Source: Neobacillus nitrireducens (lineage in GTDB: Bacteria > Bacillota > Bacilli > Bacillales > Cytobacillaceae). Taken from it: a DNA stretch of 64,000 nt. Of this stretch, positions 38,662 through 47,097 are shown in pieces (position 1 is the stretch's first letter; each line of letters opens with the position of its first letter). The DNA is taken from the NCBI RefSeq assembly GCF_030915405.1, contig NZ_CP133262.1, forward strand, positions 4,493,001 through 4,557,000. Direction: 5' to 3'. Below the pieces are notes generated by a model. The model did not search any database, was not told the origin of the DNA, and saw nothing but the letters and a program-made list of their open reading frames with translations. The position numbers were made by a program, and so were the translations under genes.

Positions 38662-39984
38662 TTAGTTGTTTTCTTTAAAGTATCGAGCGAGTCCGTCGTA
38701 CATACCCAAAGCTGCATTTTCTTGGAATTCACTTGACTTTAACGTCATTTCTTCTTCCGGGTTACTTAAATAGCCAAGCTCGATAAGAACGGCTTTTTGA
38801 CTATTTTCACGAATCACATGGAAATCTCCAAAACGTACCCCACGGCTTTTCAATTTCGTTTGGCCAATTGTGGAGGCAAAAATAGATTCAGCGAGCGCCT
38901 TTTGATAGGGATAATAGTAAAACCCTGTCATCCCGCGAACACTGCGGTCTAAATTACTATCGTAATGAAGGCTGATAAAAGCATCCGCATTGTTATTACG
39001 TGCCATGTTCACTCGGGCGGGAAGCTGCAAGTAGGAATCATTTTTTCTCGTTACGTAGACCTTGGCTCCAGCCACTTTTAATTTATCAAACAGGAGCTGG
39101 CTTGTCCTAAGTGTTAGTTCTTTTTCGAATGTTCCGCTAACACCCGTAGCCCCTTTGTCCTCTCCGCCATGCCCCGGATCGAGAACAATCGTTTTATTTT
39201 TAAGATATTCTTCGGCACCAGGCCTCTTAATCTGTGGGTTTGTTCCGTTAATAGAAACAAGCCAGCCAGCCACATAACCTAATTTTCCATTGTTTAGTTT
39301 TATCTCATACCAGTCATTGATTACAGTATTAACGTGAAATTTACCGCCTTTATTTGCACGCACGACGACTGCCGATTGCACGTTTGGTCCTTTTCGGATA
39401 TTTGTCCCCGTATGGATGATTGTAATCATACGTTCCTTCTCAGCTTGTCCTACTTGGGACTTCACTGTTTTTATTTCAAGAAACCATCCGGCAACCCATC
39501 CGAAACTACCAGTCTTGTATTCTATTTTTGCCCAATTATTCTGCTCATCTACAATCGTAAAACTTTGCCCCATAGAAACTGAACCAAGCAGGGTAGTATT
39601 TAATGAGGCACCTGACCTTACACTAAGGCTGTTAGCCGTAACCGTTCCAGTCATGCTGCTTTTCTTTTTTAGAGTCGAGTCCGGCATGGCACTTGACGAT
39701 TGGCTGTCAATAAACTCAGAACTAACCCATCCTCTTAAGTTAGCAAAGCCGACCTCTAACCAATTATTTTGCTTAGAAAATATGATTACACTAGTGCCAT
39801 GGGTTAGTTTCCCGATTACTGGGCTTGATGTAGAGGGTTCCTGCCTGATGTTTAAGGTATCTCCGTTGACGATACCTGTGCTTATGGATATAGATTCGGT
39901 CGCTGCAACGCTTTTTCCTTGAGGCAGGAAAGCACTAAAAATTAGAATAATAGATAAAAGCAATAAACTAGATCTATTGAGCAT
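38662..39984 (-). CDS. Secreted N-acetylmuramoyl-L-alanine amidase with three SH3b domains (YrvJ/LytH-like)
   Basis: Cell-wall hydrolase. 440 residues: signal peptide (1-28, ending KSVAA), three bacterial SH3 domains (about 30-100, 110-175, 185-250; each with an N(I/S)R-x-GP/GA motif such as LNIRQEPS, LSVRSGAS, TNIRKGPN), then an Amidase_3 zinc domain (about 265-437) with VLDPGHGGEDKGA, FISLHYDSN and LIELGYLSN. ATG at 39984 after AAAGGAGGG. The position next to dtd matches yrvJ of B. subtilis. Convergent with dtd. Confidence 0.9.
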   Translation of the reverse strand: MLNRSSLLLLSIILIFSAFLPQGKSVAATESISISTGIVNGDTLNIRQEPSTSSPVIGKLTHGTSVIIFSKQNNWLEVGFANLRGWVSSEFIDSQSSSAMPDSTLKKKSSMTGTVTANSLSVRSGASLNTTLLGSVSMGQSFTIVDEQNNWAKIEYKTGSFGWVAGWFLEIKTVKSQVGQAEKERMITIIHTGTNIRKGPNVQSAVVVRANKGGKFHVNTVINDWYEIKLNNGKLGYVAGWLVSINGTNPQIKRPGAEEYLKNKTIVLDPGHGGEDKGATGVSGTFEKELTLRTSQLLFDKLKVAGAKVYVTRKNDSYLQLPARVNMARNNNADAFISLHYDSNLDRSVRGMTGFYYYPYQKALAESIFASTIGQTKLKSRGVRFGDFHVIRENSQKAVLIELGYLSNPEEEMTLKSSEFQENAALGMYDGLARYFKENN

Positions 39985-40148
39985 AACACCCTCCTTTACC
40001 TATTTAATTTTAGCTTATTAAAAGCTGAAAATCATTCCCAAATTGCTAATATTGACCATTTTAAAGAGAAATCTTAACCTGTATGCAAGATTTTCGCAAT
40101 GGATGGAAATAATATTAGTAATTGAAGAAAAGGCAGAGGTGATTAGAA

Positions 40149-40325
40149 ATGAGAGCAAGTGAAAAAGGAATGAACATCCAGTCAATGGATGGACGACTTT
40201 TCGGAGTTGATTTTCATGATTTTATTCAAAAGGAACAGCATGCGACCTCGTTTGAACTTGCATCAGAATTTGGTTTAACAATTGGGGATGTCAGAAAGTT
40301 AAAGAAACATTTAGAAAGATCATAA
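40149..40325 (+). CDS. 58-residue protein with helix-turn-helix-like C-terminus (YrzK-like)
   Basis: Small gene below usual size cut-offs. ATG at 40149 preceded by GCAGAGGTG. It contains GRLFGVDFHDFIQKEQ and then FELASEFGLTIGDVRKLKKH, which resembles the HTH of sigma region 4 or small DNA-binding proteins. It stands alone between the divergent amidase gene and the hisS promoter. The B. subtilis positional counterpart is a small gene of unknown role. Function is not known; DNA binding is only suggested by the helix pattern. Confidence 0.72.
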   Translation: MRASEKGMNIQSMDGRLFGVDFHDFIQKEQHATSFELASEFGLTIGDVRKLKKHLERS

Positions 40326-40332
40326 ATCGCTA

Positions 40333-40361
40333 TTGACATTACCAGCGATGCTCCGTAATAT
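40333..40361 (+). promoter_or_regulatory. Sigma-A promoter of the hisS T-box leader
   Basis: TTGACA (40333-40338), 17-base spacer, TAATAT (40356-40361); transcription expected near 40368. Confidence 0.75.
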
Positions 40362-40367
40362 TAATAA

Positions 40368-40656
40368 AATAAAATGACAAATTGTGATATAACCAATGAT
40401 GGAGAATAGTAATTAAGCGCAGTCATGAAAAGAGAGGAAATGCCCTAGGCTGAAAGCATTTCTACATGAATCTTAATGAAGGAACACTCCGTAGGCTTCT
40501 CTCTGAAAAAGGATCAACTCTAGTAGGAGAAGAACGTAGCAGGCGTTAACTGTTAAAGAGGAAGTGCATGAAATCTATGCCTTCAACTAGGGTGGCACCG
40601 CGGGATTATTATAACTCCCGTCCCTTGTATTCATACAAGGGACGGGAGTTTTTTGT
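40368..40656 (+). ncRNA. T-box leader of hisS-aspS
   Basis: tRNA-sensing riboswitch. The hallmark T-box sequence AGGGTGGCACCGCGG is at 40589-40603, followed by a terminator (17-bp stem 40613-40650, then T-run) that competes with the antiterminator. Stem I lies in about 40400-40515, with the pairing AGAGAG/CTCTCT and a GAAATGC/GCATTTC sub-helix. A CAC triplet (His) at 40485-40487, on the 3' side of stem I, is a candidate specifier, which would fit uncharged tRNA-His; this assignment needs folding. Confidence 0.92.
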
Positions 40657-40670
40657 TTTTTTACGAAAAA

Positions 40671-40715
40671 CTCCAGCGTCCACTAGCTGCGAGACGCTGG
40701 TGCTAGACAGTGTCC
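40671..40715 (-). repeat. Dispersed intergenic repeat, inverted copy (D)
   Basis: The reverse complement begins TGTCTAGCACCAGCGTC and continues to AGCTAGTGGACGCTGGAG, matching the left end of copies B and C. It also forms a hairpin (CCAGCGTC/GACGCTGG). It sits between the T-box terminator and the hisS ribosome site. Confidence 0.65.
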
Positions 40716-40752
40716 TTACATAACAGAATAAAAAATAAGGAGGTTTTCCACT

Positions 40753-42024
40753 ATGTCCATAAGCATTCCACGAGGAACGCAAGACATTTTACCTGGAGAG
40801 GTAGAAAAGTGGCAAATGATTGAAGCAAAAGCGCGTGAACTTTGTGAGAAATATCAATATAAAGAGATTCGCACCCCAATTTTTGAACATACCGATCTTT
40901 TTTCAAGAGGCGTTGGCGATAGCACCGATATTGTTCAGAAGGAAATGTACACATTTGAAGACAGAGGGAAAAGAAGTCTCACCCTTAGACCAGAAGGAAC
41001 AGCAGCGGTGGTTCGCTCCTATGTCGAGAAAAAAATGTTCGGCCTGCCTAACCAGCCTGTAAAGCTTTACTATATGGGACCCATGTTCAGATATGAACGC
41101 CCACAGGCTGGACGTTTTCGCCAGTTTGTCCAGTTTGGAATTGAAGCATTAGGCAGCAATGACCCTGCTATTGATGCAGAAGTAATTTCACTCGCAATGA
41201 ACTTATACAAAGAAATGGGCTTAAAAAAGCTGAAGCTGATCATTAATAGTTTGGGTGATAAGGAAAGCCGGAACGCCCACCGTGAAGCGTTAGTAAATCA
41301 CTTCAAACCAAGAATCGGAGAATTTTGCCATGATTGTCAAAATCGTCTCGAAAAAAATCCGCTCCGCATTCTAGATTGTAAAGTGGACCGTGAACATGAA
41401 TTAATGAAAACAGCGCCATCTATTCTAGAGTTTCTAAATGATTTCTCCAAAAATTATTTTGAAAAATTACAGCGCTATTTAACTCAGCTTGATATTCCTT
41501 TTGAAGTAGATGCGAACTTAGTGCGTGGATTGGATTATTATAACCACACAGCATTTGAAATTATGAGTAATGCGGAAGGCTTTGGGGCAATTACCACGCT
41601 TTGTGGCGGGGGCCGTTATAATGGTCTATCAGAAGAAATTGGTGGTCCCGAAGCGCCTGGTATCGGCTTTGCTTTAAGTATTGAACGTTTTATTGCAGCC
41701 CTTAATGCAGAAGGAATTGAGCTCGAAATTAACGAAAGCATCGATTGCTATTTAGCTGCACTCGGTGAAGCTGCTAAGGATTACACTGTCGGCCTGTTGC
41801 AGCAGCTGCGCCGGGCTGGATTTTCAGCAGAGCGTGATTATTTGGACCGTAAAATTAAAGCTCAATTTAAAGCCGCGGATCGTTTAAAAGCGAAGTATGT
41901 TGCTGTACTAGGCGATGAAGAGCTCAAAAATAATAAAATCAATGTAAAAAATATGGCTACAGGTGAGCAAGTAGAAATTGATTTAGCAACTTTTATTAAA
42001 CAATTCCAAGAGTTGCAGGAATAA
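40753..42024 (+). CDS. hisS: Histidyl-tRNA synthetase
   Basis: Class II synthetase. 423 residues: motif 1 region [12 protein letters not shown], motif 2 [15 protein letters not shown], histidine motifs [14 protein letters not shown] and [10 protein letters not shown], motif 3 [11 protein letters not shown], and the anticodon-binding domain (about 325-423). ATG at 40753 after AAGGAGG. Under T-box control and co-transcribed with aspS. Confidence 0.98.
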   Translation: MSISIPRGTQDILPGEVEKWQMIEAKARELCEKYQYKEIRTPIFEHTDLFSRGVGDSTDIVQKEMYTFEDRGKRSLTLRPEGTAAVVRSYVEKKMFGLPNQPVKLYYMGPMFRYERPQAGRFRQFVQFGIEALGSNDPAIDAEVISLAMNLYKEMGLKKLKLIINSLGDKESRNAHREALVNHFKPRIGEFCHDCQNRLEKNPLRILDCKVDREHELMKTAPSILEFLNDFSKNYFEKLQRYLTQLDIPFEVDANLVRGLDYYNHTAFEIMSNAEGFGAITTLCGGGRYNGLSEEIGGPEAPGIGFALSIERFIAALNAEGIELEINESIDCYLAALGEAAKDYTVGLLQQLRRAGFSAERDYLDRKIKAQFKAADRLKAKYVAVLGDEELKNNKINVKNMATGEQVEIDLATFIKQFQELQE

Positions 42025-42038
42025 GGGGAGGAAATTTT

Positions 42039-43808
42039 ATGTTTGGCAGATCATATTTTTGTGGGGATGTTCCTGAATCGGCAGTTGGCGAAAAGGTCAC
42101 CTTGAAAGGCTGGGTCCAAAAAAGACGTGACCTGGGCGGATTAATTTTTATCGATTTACGCGACCGTTCTGGGATTGTTCAGGTAGTCTTTAATCCTGAT
42201 TTATCGAAGGAAGCTTTGCAAATTGCTGAAAAAATCCGTAATGAGTTTGTTTTAGATATAGTTGGTACGGTGGTAGCCCGCGACGCATCAACCTTCAACG
42301 AGAATTTGAAAACTGGAAAAATTGAAGTCCATGCAGATAAAGTAACAATCATTAATGAAGCGAAGACACCGCCATTTTTGATTTCTGACAAAACAGATGC
42401 ATCCGAAGATATCCGCTTAAAATACCGGTATCTAGATTTCCGTCGCCCAGTTATTTTTGAAACCTTAAAAATGCGTCATCAGGTTACAAAGCAAATTAGG
42501 GATTACCTTGACAGTGAAGGCTTTTTAGATATTGAGACACCTATTTTAACAAAAAGTACTCCAGAGGGTGCACGTGATTATTTAGTTCCAAGTCGTGTTC
42601 ATCCCGGTGAGTTTTATGCCCTGCCACAATCACCGCAGCTTTTTAAACAATTGCTTATGGTGGGCGGGATTGAACGTTATTACCAAATTGCACGCTGCTT
42701 CCGCGATGAAGACTTACGTGCTGACCGTCAGCCGGAATTTACCCAAATCGATATTGAAACAAGCTTCTTGAGCCAAGAAGATATCATGGGCATGATGGAA
42801 ACAATGATGACGAAGTTAATGAAAGAAGTAAAAGGAGTAAATCTGCCAGCTGCCTTCCCACGCATGACCTATGACGAAGCAATGAGCCGGTTTGGATCGG
42901 ATAAACCGGATACTCGTTTCGGATTAGAGCTTGTCGATCTTTCAGAAATCGTCAAGGACTCAGGTTTTAAAGTGTTCGCTTCGGCAGTGGCAAATGGCGG
43001 ACAGGTTAAAGCAATTAATGTTAAAGGTGCAGCTGACAACTACTCACGTAAAGATATCGATGCCTTAACGGAGTTCGTTGCTGTTTATGGAGCAAAAGGA
43101 CTTGCTTGGCTTAAAGTGGACACTGAAGGGCTAAAGGGGCCGATTGCAAAATTCTTCTCTGAAGAAGACACAAAAGCACTTTTGAGTACGCTTGAAGCTT
43201 CTGCAGGAGATTTGCTTCTGTTTGTTGCCGATAAGAAAAAGGTTGTTGCCGATGCATTAGGTGCCCTTCGTCAAAAGCTAGCGAGAGAGTTGGATCTCAT
43301 TGATCCAAGCCTGTTCAATTTCTTATGGGTGACAGACTGGCCGCTCCTTGAGTACGATGAAGAGGAAGGCCGCTATTATGCCGCCCATCATCCGTTTACG
43401 ATGCCGTTTAGAGAAGATCTAGAGTATTTAGATACAGATCCATCAAAAGTACGTGCCCAGGCTTATGACATTGTCTTAAATGGTTATGAGTTAGGTGGGG
43501 GATCACTTCGGATTTTTGAACGTGATATCCAGGAAAAGATGTTCAGCATACTTGGATTTACACCTGAAGAAGCAAGGGAGCAATTTGGGTTCTTGTTAAA
43601 TGCGTTTGAATATGGAACACCGCCGCATGGTGGAATTGCCCTTGGCCTTGACCGATTAGTTATGCTTCTTGCCGGCAGCACAAATCTAAGAGATACGATT
43701 GCTTTTCCAAAAACCGCAAGTGCGAGCTGCTTGTTAACGAACGCTCCAGGTGAAGTTTCTGAGGCTCAATTGAAGGAATTAAATTTGTCACTAAATGTTA
43801 AAAAATAA
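42039..43808 (+). CDS. aspS: Aspartyl-tRNA synthetase (bacterial type)
   Basis: Class IIb synthetase. 589 residues: an N-terminal OB anticodon-binding domain (1-105, [24 protein letters not shown]), the catalytic core with motif 2 [21 protein letters not shown], a GAD insertion domain (about 285-410), and motif 3 [14 protein letters not shown] at 42039 after GGGGAGG, 14 bases after hisS. Confidence 0.98.
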   Translation: MFGRSYFCGDVPESAVGEKVTLKGWVQKRRDLGGLIFIDLRDRSGIVQVVFNPDLSKEALQIAEKIRNEFVLDIVGTVVARDASTFNENLKTGKIEVHADKVTIINEAKTPPFLISDKTDASEDIRLKYRYLDFRRPVIFETLKMRHQVTKQIRDYLDSEGFLDIETPILTKSTPEGARDYLVPSRVHPGEFYALPQSPQLFKQLLMVGGIERYYQIARCFRDEDLRADRQPEFTQIDIETSFLSQEDIMGMMETMMTKLMKEVKGVNLPAAFPRMTYDEAMSRFGSDKPDTRFGLELVDLSEIVKDSGFKVFASAVANGGQVKAINVKGAADNYSRKDIDALTEFVAVYGAKGLAWLKVDTEGLKGPIAKFFSEEDTKALLSTLEASAGDLLLFVADKKKVVADALGALRQKLARELDLIDPSLFNFLWVTDWPLLEYDEEEGRYYAAHHPFTMPFREDLEYLDTDPSKVRAQAYDIVLNGYELGGGSLRIFERDIQEKMFSILGFTPEEAREQFGFLLNAFEYGTPPHGGIALGLDRLVMLLAGSTNLRDTIAFPKTASASCLLTNAPGEVSEAQLKELNLSLNVKK

Positions 43809-43831
43809 CGGGAATTCGCTTTCATGAATCC

Positions 43832-43860
43832 TTGAATCCAGCTTTTTAATATGCTATTAT
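43832..43860 (+). promoter_or_regulatory. Sigma-A promoter of 6S RNA
   Basis: TTGAAT (43832-43837), 17-base spacer, extended -10 TGCTATTAT (hexamer 43855-43860). Confidence 0.78.
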
Positions 43861-43869
43861 AAAAGCATC

Positions 43870-44074
43870 AAAGAAGAGTCCTGAAATGTTCGTTACGTTG
43901 CCTGAAGTTTTGACCGAACATTATTTATTGGGAGTCCAGAGTTTTCTGATTGCGTATATGCCTCACCCTTTTCGGGGAAGGGGACTTACAATTTCAGGAA
44001 CAGGACACCCCCCTGCGAAAGTGGCGGGATCAAAACTAAGGAATTAAGAGTGACGGCATAATTGGGACTCTTTC
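43870..44074 (+). ncRNA. ssrS: 6S RNA (BsrA/SsrS type)
   Basis: RNA that mimics an open promoter and sequesters sigma-A RNA polymerase. The transcript of about 200 nt is closed by AAGAGTCC (43874-43881) pairing with GGACTCTT (44065-44072). The middle is a long imperfect rod around a central bubble with CCCTTTTC/GGGGAAGGGG. B. subtilis carries its 6S-1 gene at exactly this place, between aspS and yrvM. The call rests on location, promoter, size and end pairing. Confidence 0.85.
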
Positions 44075-44087
44075 TATTTGCTTAAAA

Positions 44088-44120
44088 TCAACCTCCTGAA
44101 CCTTGCGGGAGGTTTTGTTT
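44088..44120 (+). terminator. Terminator downstream of 6S RNA
   Basis: AACCTCC/GGAGGTT stem followed by TTGTTTTG. Confidence 0.7.
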
Positions 44121-44231
44121 TGCTTCCCATCTTAATTATTCCTATCAAGATACTTGTTTTTAATGGAGTGTATGATATATTTTTAATCGGGAAAAAGAAA
44201 TGTAACGAATTTAATAATTGGAGTGAACATA

Positions 44232-44999
44232 ATGCTGCATCAATTTTCACGTAATGAACTTGCCATCGGTAAAGAAGGCCTTGAGATAATGAAAAATAGC
44301 ACGGTTGCTGTTTTAGGAATCGGCGGCGTTGGTTCCTTTGCTGCTGAAGCATTGGCCCGTTCTGGAGTTGGCCGTTTAATATTAATAGATAAAGACGATG
44401 TGGATATTACCAACATCAACCGCCAGCTGATTGCACTGCTTTCGACTGTCGGAAGACCAAAGGTAGAGATTATGGAGGAGCGGATTAGAGATATTAATCC
44501 AGACTGCGAAGTCATCTCATTGAAGATGTTTTATACGGAAGAGACCTATGAACAGATTTTTAGCCATAATTTGGATTTTGTCGTTGATGCTTCGGATACG
44601 ATTGTTTATAAAATCCATTTAATGAAGGAATGCTTAAAGAGGAATATCCCAATTATTTCAAGTATGGGAGCAGCCAATAAAATGGACCCAACCCGCTTTA
44701 AGATTGCCGATATTTCAAAAACACATACGGATCCAATCGCGAAGGTCATTCGGACGAAGCTGCGCAAGGAAAGAATCCATAAAGGAATTCCAGTTGTATT
44801 TTCGGATGAAAGCCCAATTGTCATTCGTGAAGATATTAAAAAAGAAGTAGGAAATGAAAATGCTCCCATCCGCAAAGCACAGATGCCGCCAGCATCCAAT
44901 GCCTTCGTACCATCCGCTGCTGGTCTAATCATGGCAAGCTATGTATGTAGTCAATTATTAAGCAGCATCAAAATCCAACGCGTATCGGATGAGAAATAA
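44232..44999 (+). CDS. tcdA: tRNA threonylcarbamoyladenosine dehydratase
   Basis: E1-like enzyme that cyclises t6A37 in tRNA to ct6A. 255 residues: the ATP-binding motif VLGIGGVGSFAAEALARSG, DKDDVDITNINRQ, and the adenylate-interaction DASDTI region. The GTG at 44223 is part of the GGAGTG ribosome site, so the ATG at 44232 (MLHQFSRNELAIG) is used, as in B. subtilis YrvM. Terminator after it. Confidence 0.95.
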   Translation: MLHQFSRNELAIGKEGLEIMKNSTVAVLGIGGVGSFAAEALARSGVGRLILIDKDDVDITNINRQLIALLSTVGRPKVEIMEERIRDINPDCEVISLKMFYTEETYEQIFSHNLDFVVDASDTIVYKIHLMKECLKRNIPIISSMGAANKMDPTRFKIADISKTHTDPIAKVIRTKLRKERIHKGIPVVFSDESPIVIREDIKKEVGNENAPIRKAQMPPASNAFVPSAAGLIMASYVCSQLLSSIKIQRVSDEK

Positions 45000-45011
45000 A
45001 ATGTTGAGTGG

Positions 45012-45042
45012 CCCTAAACTTTTATTAGTTTAGGGTTTTTTT
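45012..45042 (+). terminator. Terminator after tcdA
   Basis: CCCTAAACT/AGTTTAGGG with a 6-base loop and a run of T. Confidence 0.9.
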
Positions 45043-45072
45043 ACTACTTGCCGAATAATTAGTTTTCCTTTT

Positions 45073-45101
45073 TTTAGAACAATGTATTTCGTGGCTATAA
45101 T
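45073..45101 (+). promoter_or_regulatory. Probable promoter of the ABC transporter operon
   Basis: TTTAGA (45073-45078), 17-base spacer, TATAAT (45096-45101). Confidence 0.5.
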
Positions 45102-45165
45102 AGTTAAGGAAAAATTTTCTACAATAAGATAAACTAAGTGAGGATACATAGAGAGGGGAGAGAGC

Positions 45166-46095
45166 TTGGAAACTATCGTTGAGTTAAAAAATGTTACGAA
45201 AGTGATTAAAGGAAGAACCATTATAGATAATATTAGCTTTCAAGTGAACAAAGGCGAGGTCTTTGGTTTCTTAGGACCGAATGGGGCAGGGAAAACAACA
45301 ACAATTCGAATGATCGTCGGTTTGATGGCTATCACATCAGGAGATATTACGGTCGGCGGTGCAAGTATTAAAAGTGATTTTGAGAGTGCTGTGCGTCATA
45401 TCGGTGCGATTGTTGAAAATCCGGAAATGTATAAATTTCTGACAGGCTATCAAAACCTAGTCCATTATGCAAGAATGGCAAAAGGGATTTCTAAGGAGAA
45501 GATTGCAGAAACCGTGGAACTTGTCGGATTAACGGACCGCATAAACGACAAGGTCAAAACCTACTCCCTTGGGATGAGGCAAAGATTAGGGTTAGCCCAG
45601 TGTCTTTTGCATGACCCACAGATATTAATTCTTGACGAACCGACGAATGGTTTGGACCCTGCTGGAATTAGGGAAATTCGCGACTATGTCCGCCTCTTGG
45701 CCCGTGAGAAAAATCTGGCCGTGATTGTATCCAGCCACTTGCTTTCAGAAATGGAAATGATGTGTGACCGGATAGGGATTATTCAAAATGGACGCTTGAT
45801 TGATGTGCAGCTTGTCCATGAACTTGTCCATGGTGAAACTAAAATGACCTATGAAATGGAAATAGTTCCAAGTGATAAGGCTTTGGCGCTTATGGAGAGC
45901 CACTATCCCAATGTTCGAGCACACCGTTCAAGGAATGGAATAACTGTTGAGTTACCAAAAGAAGAAATTCCGAATTTGGTAAAAATATTTATTACAGAGG
46001 ATATTCAAGTTTTTGCCATCAAGGAAGTAGCCAAAACGTTAGAAGATCGCTTCCTCGAACTGACGACTGAAAAGGGGGCGCCAAGTCGTGGTTAA
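45166..46095 (+). CDS. ABC transporter ATP-binding protein (ABC-2 type, bacitracin/lantibiotic-resistance-like)
   Basis: 309 residues: Walker A FLGPNGAGKTTT, signature YSLGMRQRLGLAQ, Walker B ILILDEPTNGLDPAG, H-loop VSSHLL, and a C-terminal extension of about 90 residues as in BcrA/NatA-like ATPases. TTG start at 45166 after GAGAGGGGAG. Overlaps the permease gene by 8 bases. Substrate not deducible; relatives export peptides or sodium, or give antibiotic resistance. No two-component system is adjacent. Confidence 0.9.
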   Translation: METIVELKNVTKVIKGRTIIDNISFQVNKGEVFGFLGPNGAGKTTTIRMIVGLMAITSGDITVGGASIKSDFESAVRHIGAIVENPEMYKFLTGYQNLVHYARMAKGISKEKIAETVELVGLTDRINDKVKTYSLGMRQRLGLAQCLLHDPQILILDEPTNGLDPAGIREIRDYVRLLAREKNLAVIVSSHLLSEMEMMCDRIGIIQNGRLIDVQLVHELVHGETKMTYEMEIVPSDKALALMESHYPNVRAHRSRNGITVELPKEEIPNLVKIFITEDIQVFAIKEVAKTLEDRFLELTTEKGAPSRG

Positions 46096-47032
46096 TTTAA
46101 TTAAAAATGAATGGATGAAAATTTTTAAACGCCCTGGTACTTATGTGATGATTGCGATACTGATTGTGATAATATCGATTTTTGGTATTTTTCAGAAATA
46201 CCAGGAACGAGAATTCAAACTTGATAAAAATTGGGAACAAACTTTACACCAGGAAAATGAAGCATTAAAGAAACAAATGGAGCAAAGCAAATCAAAGCTT
46301 GAGAAGCAATACTACAAGGAAGAAATTGCGATAAATGACTACCGAATAGTGCACCATCTCCCTTTTAATGAAAAATATAATGTCTGGTCGTTTGTAAAAG
46401 ATGCGTCACAACTGATTATCTTGGCAGGATTATTTACAATAATCATCTCGGCAGGAATTGTTGCCAGTGAATTCAACTGGGGTACCATCAAGCTGTTATT
46501 AATCCGGCCGATCAATCGAAGCAAAATATTAGCATCCAAATATCTTACTGTTTTGCTATTTGCGTTGTTGATGTTGGCGATTCTGTTTGCTTTCTCAGCT
46601 ATTCTTGGTGCCTTCCTGTTTGGAACGCCAGATCATCCAGTGCCTTATTTGAAATATGCCAATGGGCAGGTAACCGAACAAAATATCATTGTGTATCTAA
46701 TGACTTATTATGGGCTTAGTTCCATTGACACAATCATGCTTGCGACGATGGCGTTTATGATATCATCGGTTTTCCGGAGTAGTTCTCTAGCAATTGGCTT
46801 ATCCTTATTTTTATTATTCACTGGGGCTCAATTTACGTTGTTGCTTTCGATAAAATTTAGCTGGGCTAAATACATCTTGTTTGCCAACACCGATCTCATG
46901 CAATATGTGGACGGCACACCCATGATGGAAGGAATGTCGATGTCATTTTCGGTCATCATGCTCCTCGTTTATTTTGTCATCTTCCAATTGTTAGCCTTCC
47001 TAGTCTTCAAGAAAAGAGACGTGGCCGCTTAA
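46088..47032 (+). CDS. ABC-2 type transporter permease
   Basis: 314 residues with six predicted membrane segments (about 18-36, 106-128, 152-178, 205-235, 238-256, 285-307) and a large extracytoplasmic charged loop after the first (about 40-95, predicted coiled coil, KKQMEQSKSKLEKQYYKEE). GTG start at 46088 within the ATPase gene. The two form one exporter. In B. subtilis, yrvM and yrvN are neighbours without this pair, so it looks like a local insertion or lineage-specific retention. Confidence 0.88.
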   Translation: MVNLIKNEWMKIFKRPGTYVMIAILIVIISIFGIFQKYQEREFKLDKNWEQTLHQENEALKKQMEQSKSKLEKQYYKEEIAINDYRIVHHLPFNEKYNVWSFVKDASQLIILAGLFTIIISAGIVASEFNWGTIKLLLIRPINRSKILASKYLTVLLFALLMLAILFAFSAILGAFLFGTPDHPVPYLKYANGQVTEQNIIVYLMTYYGLSSIDTIMLATMAFMISSVFRSSSLAIGLSLFLLFTGAQFTLLLSIKFSWAKYILFANTDLMQYVDGTPMMEGMSMSFSVIMLLVYFVIFQLLAFLVFKKRDVAA

Positions 47033-47041
47033 CTAGAGAAA

Positions 47042-47097
47042 AGGGTGTCAGGCACCATGTGAATTTTTCACATGATGCCTGACACCCTATTTTTTTC
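47042..47097. terminator. Bidirectional terminator between the ABC permease and rarA
   Basis: 22-bp stem with one mismatch (47042-47063 with 47067-47088), 3-base loop, followed by ATTTTTTT. It contains the GGTGTCAGGCACC-type palindrome. Confidence 0.92.

Noticed and set aside
39416..39922. Plus-strand 168-codon frame in the amidase gene
   Set aside because: Antisense shadow of the SH3b domains; no ribosome site.
40390..40660. Small protein genes in the hisS leader
   Set aside because: The short frames lie in the T-box; the conserved RNA motif explains the region.
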